Assembly: GCA_963573315.1 (NCBI GenBank)
Contig: OY752146.1
Span: 1,488,001-1,552,000, forward strand
Reading direction: 5' to 3'
Source of the DNA: Entomortierella parvispora
Lineage: Eukaryota; Mortierellomycota; Mortierellomycetes; Mortierellales; Mortierellaceae
Length of the DNA stretch: 64,000 nt
This document shows positions 33,127 to 44,930 of the stretch, piece by piece (within the stretch, counting starts at the first letter, position 1; each line of letters opens with the position of its first letter). The position numbers were made by a program, and so were the translations under genes. The notes under the pieces were generated by a model. It made no database searches and was not told where the DNA came from. It was given only the letters and a program-made list of their open reading frames with translations.

Positions 33127-33446
33127 GGCTGTATATGTGAATGGAAAGGAAGACAGACGGGAACGACAATGGTGGCAACAGATTGTGCCTGGCCGGCCGC
33201 TTTCCGCTCCAAAAAATGTCACTGTATTTTTGGTGTCGCATATACTGCACATCCACCTTTGGAACTCCATGCTTGTGGGGCGGGAGGAACTTCGTTTTCT
33301 CTTGCACTTCAATCCTCGCAGCGCACTATCCATCTATCTATCTACCTGTGCTTTGGACCAGAGGCAGCCCATAGCACAGCAGCAACAACACACACACCCC
33401 CTTGCCCGTGTTGTGTCTGACCAACCGCCTATCGAATTCTTAAACC

Positions 33447-35249
33447 ATGCTGCATCAAACCTCACCCATAGATCGCGACACCATACCTGCAGACCACGCT
33501 ACCTCTCCTCCAGAACCGATCGCAGCCAGCGTAAGGGTCATGCCCTCGTCCTTGTCATCAGCCCCATCGTCTTCATCATCAACGGTCCGGCTATGGTTTC
33601 CAGAAGGCGAGAGCCGAAGAAGATTCCAACATATCTTGACAAGTGCGCCCGATCCAAATTTGAGGATCAAAAAGAAATCCGTCCGCTTTGAACAGAACGC
33701 GTCCCTCTCCCCCTCTCTACTGAAAACAGAAAGCCATGAGTTGACTTCAACATATAATGGCCTGCGGAGGTAATTTTTTGTTTGCACCGTTTTGAGATCG
33801 ACGACGAAGAAAATGGCTTTTTCTAAAAAATATTTATTGTTTCCGTGTTCTCAGAGATGATGCCAAGATCGACTGCCCTGTGGTTTCTTCCGTCGCAAAG
33901 GCGCCAGTGGAACGGATATCACCAGCAAAATCCCCCTCACCGCCGCCGTCTTCGACAACAACAACGTCAGGTGGATCCATTCCAAAAGTAGGCTGTTCTC
34001 GACCACTTCCAGTGGGCTATGTATACACCAACATACCAGCAACAACGCCGGTTGTAGTAGATCACAAAGATCCAGAGGAAAAGTTGGCTGAACTCATGGA
34101 GCTGAAGAAACTAAAGTAAGGCAAATGTGGACAAAGAATAGAACCCCTCGCTCTTTTCAGTGTCAAATGCCTCGTTCATGATGCTTAGAGAATAACGATC
34201 TAATTTTGGCCGTTTAATTGTGGTCTCTTTTTTTTCCAGGGTCAGGCAGGACGATTTGTTCCACCTGAAGGATCAGATCTTTCAAATGAATCACAATCTT
34301 GAAGACAAGGAAGGTCTCTTGGATGAAGTTCGTTCCGAGCGGAAATCTCTACAAACGGAACTCAACCGATATGTGACCATGGTCAAACAAATTCAAAAGG
34401 ATTATGAGCTGGTAAAAAGAAACCTCCTGAATTTTCCTTTCAATTCTGGTCATTCCAAACCATACTCTCTGATTAACAGTTTGCTCTTCTTGATGTTGTC
34501 TTTTAATGATAACAAAATAGACATCACAAGCAGAGGCGCAATTGATAAAGGAACGGGACGACCTTTCACTTCAACTTGCGCAAATACGAGACCATGATTA
34601 CAAGACCCTCAAGGAAGAAGTCGATCAGATGCGGACGAAAAAGGGATTTCGACCCCTGCCTTCACTAGAACAGGAGCAGGCCGAGGTCATGGGTCGATAT
34701 CTGGAAGAGAGGCGCGGCCAATGGCGCCATGGGGATTTTCATCATGGAGGCACCACCTCTGCGGCGTCATCTTCTTTGGCCCCTTTTTCAAATACTCAAC
34801 TACAGGAAACCCTCTTTCCGTCAGAAACCTCGTCATCGTCATCGGCAGGCGCAGCAGCAGGAGGCTCTAATGACTCTATTCATTCCGGCTCGCGCTCTAA
34901 ATCCCTGCGTGGCTCTACTTCAACCTCTACCTTGGCATCCGCATCCTCTTCCTCCCGTGGACGTGAGGGATCTAGTAGTCATGGACGCTCAGGGAAGAGT
35001 CAGTCTGCTTCAGGGAGCAACGCCCATTCTGGTCATACTCGGTCCAGTTCTTCAAGTAGCAACAAATCACGGCATGATACCCACAGTCGCAGGAGCGGCG
35101 GCAGCGGCAGCGGAGGGGGAGGGGGAAGATCCTCTTCGAGGCCAAGTCATCGCGGTCAAACGCGGAGCAGGAGTCATAGTCCAGCACCCCCAGAAATACC
35201 GCAGTCTTCTTTGAGAGAGGAAAGACAAAAAAAAAGAGCACGATATTGA
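33447..35249 (+). CDS. Coiled-coil protein with Ser/Arg-rich tail, function unknown
   Basis: Model: join(33447..33769, 33855..34115, 34240..34411, 34521..35249), 494 aa with all junctions in frame. The first 190 residues are Ser/Pro-rich and disordered. Residues about 180-290 form a long coiled coil (DPEEKLAELMELKKLKVRQD, LKDQIFQMNHNLEDKEGLLD, AEAQLIKERDDLSLQLAQIR). After about residue 320 the tail is low complexity: runs of Ser, Gly and Arg with SR/RS dipeptides, ending in a basic REERQKKRARY. Such tails occur in nuclear RNA-processing factors, but there is no RNA-binding domain, so I give no function. Confidence 0.8.
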
Positions 35250-35447
35250 ACATTTACTTGCAACACCATAATAAAATCCGGCAGCTCATGTACATACTCA
35301 ACCAAAAGCCATGCCCAAAAACCAGCATTGAACAGTATATTCAAGTTGACCCTTTTTATTCACAATTGAATCCGCACACAACCTCGCAAGGAAGCGATGT
35401 GTTGAAACAAATATTCATAATAGTTTGCTAAAATACCAGAAAGATAT

Positions 35448-36466
35448 TTAAGCGGAGGCCTCCTGCTGCTTGATGATATCAGAGTCACCAGCATCAGTGA
35501 TGGAGAGGACACCAACACTAAAATTGACAATGAAGAGGGGAACAAGATGTTAGAAAACCGATTCTGGCAAAAAATATATAAATATATAAAAAATGCAATA
35601 AGAGAACAATGCATCAACTTACCGGAAGTACTTTCCGCAGGCGGTACCGAGCTCGACGTTGGTGCCGGTGTAGTGGTGGACACCGGTCTTGGACAACATG
35701 GCGTAGTACTCGATCTCGGACTTGCGAAGAGGAGGGCAGTTACCGGAGATGATGACCAACTTGGCTGTTTATATGAATAAACCAGCGAAGATGTCATATC
35801 CAGCATCAATTCCACACCATGTTCGACAAGGATCATGAGAATAGAGACAAATGTTGTCGTATATGAACCAATGGAGCGTAACAAATAACATATCAAGAGA
35901 AGGAAGATGACACAAAAGAAAGGGATATCATGGTGAGCAAAAAGGTCTTTGGGACGTTCTCAGCCCTTGCGAGCTCCGGTCACCAAAAGGAAAGAAAGCA
36001 ACTGGGGGAAGCCAAAGGGAACAACCTTCTCAAGATGGTCGACAAGGACGACAGAATAGGTAACAAGAATAAGATCCGACGACAACAAGCTCAAAAAAAA
36101 ATGAATCCATAATCCCAAATGTTGAATGTCAACAATTTGAAAATGTGAAAATCATCCATGATGCAATGACGCATTAATCCGTACAAGTGTTCCTATCCTT
36201 GTCTCCATATTTCGATCCAAGAAGCTGTCCTTGCCAAGGCAAGACGTGGCGTCATTCAAGGTCAGGCTAACCTTTCCAAAGAATGATTGACAAAGTCTCC
36301 ACTCGTTGAAACAATCCTGTAAAAGATAAAACTTACACTTTCCGTTGCGGAGAGTCTTGAGGGTGGACTTGTATCCGAGCTGGTACTTGCCGGACTTCAT
36401 GACAAGAGCCAAACGGGAGTTGATACCCTCACCGGACTTAACCTTCTTCTTGTTGATAGGGGCCAT
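35448..36466 (-). CDS. RPL30: Cytosolic 60S ribosomal protein eL30
   Basis: Model: complement(35448..35517, 35623..35764, 36337..36466), 113 aa. Family sequence is clear: [69 protein letters not shown] and [15 protein letters not shown]. It belongs to the L7Ae/L30e kink-turn-binding fold. The first intron (572 nt) is by far the longest in this half of the window, which is common for fungal ribosomal protein genes. In budding yeast Rpl30 binds its own pre-mRNA and blocks splicing; whether that applies here is not visible. A CACGTG site lies 260 bp upstream of the start. Confidence 0.97.
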
Positions 36467-36738
36467 TGTTGAATATATTTCTAAATGATGACGAAATGCA
36501 ATCGGTCGAGATTGATTAGCAACCTGTTACTGTATTTCACGCTGCTGGTATACTGATCCTGGATTGACTCTTGACTGAATGAAGAATCAGCGACAGTCCA
36601 TGAAATCCAAACGGCATGTACCAAGTCTGATGGAATTGAGAGAGAAGGATCCAATTCGGTGCGAACCGCCGGTTTATAACAGAGAAAAAATTTTGTGTTT
36701 GAACCCTTAATGAAGAATGGTTGGTCACGTGCTACATA
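36467..36738 (-). promoter_or_regulatory. eL30 promoter with CACGTG
   Basis: 272 bp between eL30 and the stop of the upstream same-strand gene. CACGTG at 36726-36731 sits almost at the end of the upstream gene. No TATA box is seen. Confidence 0.4.
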
Positions 36739-38981
36739 CTATTTTCTAAAGGTTGGGACTTCGGTGTTCGGGAACAAAGAGATCGGTCGATGCTGTCCGT
36801 TCCACTTCTTGTTGTACTGGCCGCAGGCGTTACAGAGTTTTTCGTTTCTTACGCCAAGGCGCCAGATAGCTAATATTGGCAAATAATAATAATAATACAG
36901 GTAAGCTGAAGGTTGTATTCCAGACCAAAACACCACAACCATCAAAAGGATCAGACTGACTACTTACGTGACACTAAGGTACCACAATTGGCACAAGGTG
37001 TTTGAGAGTCATTACGACGCCAATGTGATGGAGTGCCTCCAATCGTGACCACTGTGTGAAGATTCTTTCTGAAGGTGATATCTCCGTTTGCGCTGACCTG
37101 CAGCGGCGCTGCTGTGGCGGGAGCAAGATTGGTTCGAGGCCGGGAATATGTCTTTTGGTGAGTGGGTTGCTGAGGGGCTGTGTAATGGTATTGGTGAGAC
37201 TGAGGGACAGATGGGTAACCACCAGTCATATTTAGATGGGGCGAAAGCGCCACCTGAGGGTAAATGGTTGTTGGTGCAGCCGTCTTTCGAAGCGCCACAG
37301 GTGAGTGCAGAGGGTATCCCGTCGCAGTAGCTGGAAGAGACCCACGTGCAATATTTGTAGGGAAAGCAAAAGGTTTGTTGGGCGGCAATGTCCCGACGAA
37401 GGCAGCATCCTTGTAGGGCAATTTACGGATCGTCTCTTCAATCGCCTTTTGACTGACAAGCTTCGAAGACGAAATCTGGCTAGCCAAAGAAATCAAAGAG
37501 TTTTGGAGCTGTGCCGCTATGGAAAACATGAACATTAACAAAGAAAGGTCAGAAAAGCAGACCAACTCATCCTCAAAACAAATAAAGGTTGGTCCTTACC
37601 AAGATCCCGTTCACGCACTCCAATAGTCTGGTTCTTTGAACTAAATCTCTCTTCCTGGATCCTGTGCAACTCGAACAGCAAAATGGCGTTTCGCTGAATG
37701 GCTTCCACGGGCGAGATTGAGGTTTCTCCGAGATTAGTGCGGGCAGTCGCTTGAACAAGATTTGCAACATCCAACCCCTCCTTGGCGAGAAAGGCCAAAT
37801 CTGACTCATTGATTGCAGTTGCATTCTCCTGTTGTCGATATTGAGCAGCAATTTCTAAAACACTGTCCAGTTGAGCCTTCGCTGTCGCCGCATCCTCAGG
37901 CTTAACAGCTGCAGAGGCTACCTGTTGTGAGTGCTTGTCCAAAATTGCACTATATGCTGTCGCTGTGTCTTCGGCGTTGAGCTCTGCATTTGACGAGTCG
38001 ACGAAGGGTGCAAATGATGTGAAAGGAGAGTACACGCAGTATTCAACTAAAAAACAAATAATCGATCGAAATCTCAGTCTCCCGTGGCAAGTACCGTCTC
38101 TGAAAACGTGATGAAATACGAAGGTTACCTCCAGAATTCTTTTTCCTGGACTGATCTGCTGTACGGGAGTGTGATCTTGGCTTTGTGTTGACATCTTTGA
38201 GTAATGGCGGCTCGGTTGAGGATGTAACAGGCACAATGATACTCTTGGAAAGGTCTTTATCCAGGCTGTCGTCCTTGATGATAGCTCTGCTCGTAAAAAC
38301 AAAGTTTCCCTCCGTTCCTCTTTGAAACAACGCGATATTCTCGTAATCCCGTTCTGGAGGCGTAGTTTGATCCTCTTCCTTCGAAAGTACCTTCTTTCCG
38401 TGAGACCGAATGGAGTAGTGGGATTTGTCTCCAATGAGGTCCGTGGCAAGATGAAGCAGCTTTTTGGCATGATCCCGCTGCTCGTTGGTGAATTTGTGGT
38501 CCATAATTGCCGAATTACAAAGTCTCGTGAAATCATCCTAGAGTATATAGAATCAATTCTGTCAGCATCCAGCAGAACGTGCGGTATAAAATACATGTGG
38601 TCGAGGACAACCAGCTACCTTCAATGTTGATGTACTCAAGTACTCTCCATCTTTCAGTTTTGTTTGAATTGATTTCATAGTGATCGCTGAGTTCTCGCCG
38701 TTGGTGATAGGCAATGTCGCCAAGGAGAGGACGTTATCCTTGTCTAATCCTTGAATTACTTGAATGACCTTGGACAGGATTTCGTTAAATTCAACCTGCG
38801 TCACCTCAGTATTTCGCTGCGGTGATGAGTTCTCTGGGGTGTCGGACAGCTTTGCCCTCTTTGGCTCTGCAACTATAGGGGGCGATCCATGGCTGTCAGA
38901 GATAGGCGAGCTTTGCGATTTGCGCTTCTTCTGGCTGTCAGCGGAGGCGTGGAAGCCGTTGGTACTATCGACATCCGTCAT
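36739..38981 (-). CDS. Bromodomain-like plus GATA zinc-finger protein
   Basis: Model: complement(36739..36869, 36968..37516, 37600..38046, 38129..38537, 38619..38981), 632 aa. After an N-terminal Lys-rich, Ser/Pro-rich stretch, residues about 55-160 look like a bromodomain helical bundle (FNEILSKVIQVIQGLDKDN, TMKSIQTKLKDGEYLS, DDFTRLCNSAIMDHKFTNEQ, AKKLLHLATDLI). The middle is helical (residues about 270-400) and then Pro/Gln-rich. The C-terminal 45 residues form one GATA finger: CANCGTLVSPIWRLGVRNEK followed by LCNACGQYNKKW, with the second pair of cysteines supplied by an exon after an intron that splits the finger. The combination suggests a chromatin-linked transcription regulator. The bromodomain call rests on helix pattern and the short D-F-x-L-C-N-A motif, so it is less certain than the GATA finger. 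Confidence 0.82.
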
Positions 38982-39635
38982 TTAGTGTTGGTGCGATCGA
39001 TCGGTGATAGGCTACATGAAAAAAGCATTGACTCTCGATCAGTAAAATAGTCCGTGCCTATAATTTTCGCGGTTTGACAGATCGTGCAAGGTAGGCTACC
39101 GCCAACAGCGTGTACGTACTGGATGGTGTAAATGAAATTATAGACCAGCGGGGATAATTCTCAGCCTCTGGTTGTTTTCCTATATATGAGCCTCCTTACA
39201 AGCTAACTGGGGACGAGCAAACGTTAGTTCCAAGGGCCACAAAAAGAGGCAGCGGCAGGCATCACGCTAGCACGAGCACATTGGGAGTGACTACGAGACA
39301 ATACCTAAATGACTGCAAGCGAGGGAAATTCCAAGTGATTGTCTACGACGGGTGCTTTGAAATGGTGATGAAGAAATAAAAGGGGCAGGGAGTGCAGCGC
39401 GAGGGAGAGCGACGCTTAAATGGCGGGGTGGGAGAGAGATGTCGATGGTGGTGCAACAGACAGCAGCAGGAGAGAGCATGGGAGGACCAGTTTTTTTGGT
39501 CGAGTTCGTGTCACCGAATCGATCCTGATCGCACGTGCTGTGTCTCCGAACGCTCTTTCTCAAACGCGCTTTGCGCTCTCCCCCCTTTGCACGCGATCCT
39601 CGCATCTGTCAGGAATTCAGACCTGGACCACAACA
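38982..39635. promoter_or_regulatory. Divergent promoter bromodomain-GATA / TFIIIC subunit
   Basis: 654 bp between divergent start codons. CACGTG at 39532-39537 lies about 100 bp upstream of the TFIIIC subunit start. No TATA box is evident. Confidence 0.4.
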
Positions 39636-42600
39636 ATGGCATCCGTTGACTCTGACTTCGACTCCAGGCCTGATCGCACCGGATCGCTGATCTGGTCCGA
39701 GGATAATCTTCTGGCGCTGCTCACTCCAAGCATTCTCCACATCTTTGTACCGTGCATTGACCTGTCTATGTGAAAGTGCGTCTGCAGGCGTAAAAGTACT
39801 GACACACACATCAACCTGGCCATAGACACCAACTTTGAAAGGCTGCGTTGATCCAGACGAGCCAGTCAAATTCTTGAAAACTACTACTCCTGCACTGGTC
39901 TTTAAGGAAGATCGACCGCCGTGGAACATCGCATTAGGAAGTATGGACATCACACTACCAAGAAAATGTAAAGATGTCAACTGATGGTATCTGACATTTC
40001 CCCTTGATATCTCATATCCAAAAGCTACAGACATCAGGCATGCGCTGTCAACATTGACCTTGGATTATGCTGCAGGGGCTTGGTCACCGACGGGGTGTAC
40101 ACCTTTTCGCGGGTGAGAAACAGGAGTCATGGATCATCGACAATATGAAGCTGTTGCCTACGACTAACTAGGGCTACACTGTATTAGATGCATGCTGGCA
40201 TGCTTGACGAGCAGGAACCAAGTTTTTATCTACGTACCCACATCATTAGTACTCGAAAAACAATGGAAGAGAGTATGTATATCCCAATAGGATAGGTGAT
40301 ATAGGATGATTTAAACAACCCTGGTTCTTTAACAGTTATGTTTGCCCCGAATAGCAAATTGTTTTGGACCGCTTCATGATGACCCATTGGAAAGCACCGC
40401 CCGAAGTCGACTTAGCCATGGCTGACAAACTAGAGATGGTGTCGGTGGCATGGTCACCAAAAATACTTGCTGGCCAAGAAGGCTCGCTGTTGACCCTTGG
40501 AAACAAAGCTGGATATATTATGATCTGGAGCGTCACTAATGTGGACCGGATTCATTGCGTAAAGTCCTGGAAGACATGGACTGACAGCTGGATTGTCAAA
40601 CTGTCGTGGTCGCCCTGGACATTGGAAGGCAAGAAATACGTGTCAATTCTTGCATTTGCGTCTGCAGATGGGCTTATAAACGCTCACAAGATTACATGCG
40701 ATCCACTGGATCCCTTGAGGAGTTTGAAGATCTCAGACTCCTTAATGTCTAATCCTCCTCGTTCCGCACATCCTTGCTCTATATTACGGTGGCAGCCAAC
40801 CCGACCAAATGTTAGTATGGCATTGATCACGCGCTTCAACAGTGAACTGCGCATGACATTAACGCACTTGTCTATTAAAAAAACTAGAATGCAGACAAGG
40901 GCAATATACTGGCTTTCAACAAGGCAAACAGACTGCACATTTGGAAACCAGAATCCGATACATTTATTTCATGGCGGAGACCCATGGCTAAAACCATCGC
41001 CGAAATTTGTTGGGGCACGCGTGACGGTCGGATATATGTATTCTTTATGGATGGAAAGCACGATGTTCTACATCTGAAATCCTCAGAACTGGTTGCAGAT
41101 GACGACGGCACTGAGTATATTTCCCGTGCCTTGATATCCAAGTGCCACACGCAAGCGAAAACGAACATTGAGCATGAGGAGGGTGGAGACACTGACAATG
41201 CGAACGCTGATGAAGAGGGTGGCGAGGACGAGACTGCTGGAGGTTCTTCGAAATCAAGATTACAGCTTCATATCTGGGGTGGGGACCGATCCGCACAGAG
41301 CACTCAATTGGTTACTGTATACTGGTAAGCCTATCGATGCAATTGGCGTCAACTTTGAGAATCGCATGATGGCTTACCTAAATGGCAAATATTTCTATGT
41401 GTTGTAGTGTCACATCACCGTTTCTTATGGAGTTTCAGCGAGATCGTTATGTGTCGTCCACGGTTGTAATGACAAAAGCCAATGGCGAGACCACCGACAC
41501 GGATGTGAGGGATTTACTTTTCAGGAATCTTACAGATTACATTGGCATTCCAAATTCGGGTACATTACCGATCCAATGATACTCTACCGTAATGGCGATG
41601 ATTTGACTCTCAATGTCTAATGAAATATTATTCCCGCTTTTAGTTGAGGTCTTGAACCCCAGTTATCACCTCTGGGACCTTCTCCTTTATCTTGGCCAAT
41701 CATTACGGGAACATGAAGGCAGCGTGGATGTTCTTGAGTTGTTACTGAAGTCTTTGGTGCCAAGCAGCAAAGTCTCAAAATCTATCGCTAGCAGGGAAGC
41801 AATCATGGAGAGCAGCGTATCACTGGAATCAGGGTATGTATAAATGTATAAGTATACCTTTTTCAATTACTAGTGGGCTGTGCTAACCTATCCATGTCTT
41901 TTTTCTCTAGACTACGGTGTGCTCTTTTTGAGGATGTATTGATCAATTCTGAAAGAGCCTGCGTGTTTATCTGGACTCAGCTACAGGTATTTTGCTTGAA
42001 CCACCGACACCCATTGCTGTGCAACGATTTGAAGAAAACTAATGCTTGCTTAAATGAAATATCTTAGACTCTTAACCTATCTGCAGGATCGAAAGAAACC
42101 CTTGATGGACGATATGCTGTAGCGGTTATGAGGATAAAAAGGCACAATATCAAATGCATTTTGGAAAGTTTCGTCAAGTATATGAAGGATTTACCAATTT
42201 CAGATACTGAGTCAGACCTTGCGCCTCAGATTGAAGGTAAGAATTGGTACTTCATCTTTGCCTTTATTCAGGATTCTGACTCCATTTTCCACCTACAATA
42301 GATCAAGACAAGACGATGCTACTCGTTCTCTGCGACAGTGTTCTATTATTTCACCATGAAGACGGGGAATTAATGTCAGCTGCTGAAATTGCCTACTCCA
42401 CATTGCAAACAAGACTTGGCAATCCTTGCGACAGCGACGATCGTAGGACTGACATTCTTCGCCAACTCAAGAAAGGCAACACCTCGGTTTTGAGCAACCT
42501 TGGATCCGCAAGAGAGTTGTGTCCCGCCTGTGAAGCAGAGATCCTCTTGGAAAATGATGAGAGGGGGTCCTGTGCAAATGGACACATGTGGCAGCGCTGT

Positions 42601-42813
42601 TCGCTGACGCTTGTGGTTATCCCGGATTTTTATCCTCGCACTTGTCGAGGATGCCGGCGCAAGACGTTGATGGTGCCCAACACAAGGGCAGGAGCGATGC
42701 TGCTCTCAAATAGCAGCTCTGCGACATGGAGAGAGGCTGCCCTTCGGGCGAACTGTGTTTGCGGGTTCTGCGGGGAACGATATTATGCAGATCAATCCCG
42801 GAAGAAGTCATAA
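39636..42813 (+). CDS. TFIIIC complex WD40/zinc-finger subunit (GTF3C4/TFIIIC90-like)
   Basis: Model of 11 exons: join(39636..39746, 39826..39940, 40025..40112, 40188..40272, 40355..40810, 40888..41324, 41408..41559, 41644..41833, 41911..41986, 42068..42236, 42302..42813), 796 aa. The N-terminal half is a divergent WD40 propeller (TGSLIWSEDNLLALLTPSIL, AAGAWSPTGCTPF, LACLTSRNQVFIYVP, VSVAWSPKILAGQEGSLLTL, AEICWGTRDGRIYVF). The C-terminal 110 residues hold the paired zinc binding motifs typical of the TFIIIC putative zinc finger (LCPACEAEILLENDERGSCA, GHMWQRCSLTL, RTCRGCRRKT, CVCGFCGERYY). This subunit belongs to the complex that recruits RNA polymerase III to tRNA genes. Exon-intron choices in the middle were made on frame and family blocks, so individual borders may shift. 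Confidence 0.85.
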
Positions 42814-43054
42814 ATAATAAAAAAGTGAAGCCCGCCTTTCGCGTATCCGCGACTTCACGCGTCCAGTCGTCTCAGCTGGGGAGCTCTCTCAGCTGGCAGT
42901 CACGTGTCCTCCTTTTTTTCTGGCGCATGCATGTCCTTCCCACTTTCCCTTGTCTTGACGGCATCCCCTTTCCACACCTTGTCTGTGCATCCATTCAATC
43001 AGGACCCTCAAACCACCAGCCCATTCCTTCATAGTCGTTCTGCACTCTAGCATA

Positions 43055-44791
43055 ATGAACAAAGTCAACCATGACCAGCTCCTGTCGCTCGAGCATCCCT
43101 TTGTCAAGGTGCGCTTGCCGACTGTGGCTAAGAATACGTTTCTCTGCTTCTTCATTTCATACTTATAAGTCATTTGTGGTGCTTATTCTCTCTCTCATAG
43201 ATACCCGTTGAGAAATTCAAGGCATCTCTTAAACTCTCTCAAAAACATATTGAGAAAGAGATCGGCACCTTGACTACAAGCGTGTCCGAAATCACCAAGA
43301 AATCTGCCCAAGGCACAATGGATCCCAAGGAGGTCGAAGTAGCACTCGAAGCCATCGTTAACCGTCTCACGACACTCAAGCGGAAGGTATTTTACTGTCT
43401 TGAGAAAGCTCCACATGGGCAACTAATGTTCCCCTGGATTGTATGTCCTATTGCATCGAATTCATGATTACCATTTTTGCGTCACCTCAATCTTCAGCTC
43501 AAGGATACTCGAGCAGAAGAGAAGCTGTACTCTCAGCGCACCAAAGTTCGACTACAGCACCTTCAAGAATTCACAACTATAAACACACTCGATTCTGACG
43601 ACTTTGCCCGCTGGAGCCGAGTACGCCTCAATCGAATTTTGATTGACTACATGCTCCGAGAGGGTTTCAGGGAAACAGCTTCACTCTTGGCCAAGAATGA
43701 AAACATGGAGGTAAGGTTGTGATATTTGCCATGCACTAATATCTAGACTAGAAACTCGCATTAACCTTCACAATACTGTGCAATTTGATTCTAGGATTAT
43801 GTTGACATTGAGCTGTTTAATCAATCGGCCAAAGTTGAACAGGCACTGATGCGCCAGAGCTGCACTGAATGTCTACAATGGTGCAACGAAAACAAGACAA
43901 ACTTGAAAAAGATCAAGGTAGCCCTCGCCTTCCGTATTGCGGTACATTCTGGACAAGATGTAGCTCATACTGAAATCACTGTCTAACCATCTTGTACGTT
44001 TGGTAAAGAGCACCTTGGAGTTCAGTTTGCGGGAGCAAGAATTTATTGAGCTAGCTATCGAGCGACGTTCCCAGGAGGCCATCGCCTATGCTAAAAAGTA
44101 TCTCACATCATGGCAAGACACCCACATGAAAGAGATTAGCCAAGTAATGGGTCTTTTGGCATTCCCTCCGGATACAAAATGCCATCCCTACAAGGTACCG
44201 CTTTTTTGGGCATCTTACGCGTGGTACGCAATATTGCGGACTCTAATTTTTGCCTGAAATTTTGCTCTTGCAGAGACTGTACGACAAATCACGGTGGCAA
44301 GACCTTATCGCCCAGTTCCGCTCCAACAACTTTGCTTTGCAGTTTTTTACACCAGAACCACTTCTCAACGTGACTCTGCAAGCGGGACTTGCGGCGCTGA
44401 AGACACCTCTCTGCTACCAACCGGAGCATAGAAACATCAATTGTCCAGTCTGTGACCCAGCAACACTTGGTGCTCTTGCCACAGATCTTCCCCTCAGTCA
44501 CCACTCCATCTCCTCCATTGTGTGCCGTATCAGCGGTCAGATCATGAACGAGGATAACCTCCCAATGGCGCTCCCAAATGGATATGTCTACTCCTACGAT
44601 GTAAGTCCTCGCCTGCCAGCTGTTCGCTGTTCGAGTCAACTACGATTAGAGAGTCTCATGTTTACGCCTGCTTCTTCTCGTTCCCATAGGCCCTGGTCGA
44701 GATGGCAAGCCTTAATAACGGCAAGATCACCTGCCCCAGGACCGGGGCTGTCTTTGATGTTTCTCAAATGAAAAAAGTCTTCATCTCGTGA
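43055..44791 (+). CDS. MAEA/Fyv10/GID9-type subunit of the GID/CTLH ubiquitin ligase
   Basis: Model: join(43055..43108, 43201..43386, 43498..43710, 43795..43917, 44009..44194, 44274..44600, 44690..44791), 396 aa. All introns are phase 0. After an N-terminal helix, LisH (WSRVRLNRILIDYMLREGFR) and CTLH (ELFNQSAKVEQALMRQSCTE, LEFSLREQEFIELAIERRSQ) motifs follow, then the CRA region. The C-terminus has the degenerate RING-like module: CPVCDPATLGALA, ISSIVCRISGQIMNEDNLPM, LPNGYVYSYDAL and KITCPRTGAVFDVSQMKKVF. In yeast the complex ubiquitinates gluconeogenic enzymes. CACGTG lies at 42901-42906, about 150 bp upstream, in the 241-bp gap after the TFIIIC gene. Confidence 0.95.
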
Positions 44792-44930
44792 AGATGCTCA
44801 AACGACGCGTATGTAAATAAAGTGTCGTAAAGTATCAGTATCTCGGAGGAAGAGCACCTTTCAGAGTAAAGCAGTCACCTGTTTTTTTTTTTCAAGGCCG
44901 GATTTTTTTTTTTTTTTTTGCGTTCTTTCG
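44792..44930 (+). other. Short spacer with oligo-T runs before TRM2
   Basis: 139 bp separate the GID9 stop from the TRM2 start in a tightly packed head-to-tail trio (GID9, TRM2, HSBP1). T runs at about 44881-44893 and 44904-44920 act as 3' flank of one gene and 5' flank of the next. Confidence 0.5.

Noticed and set aside
35765-36336. Possible snoRNA in the long first intron of eL30
   Set aside because: Ribosomal protein introns often host snoRNAs, but I found only a one-mismatch C-box-like GGATGAT without a properly placed D box or terminal stem.
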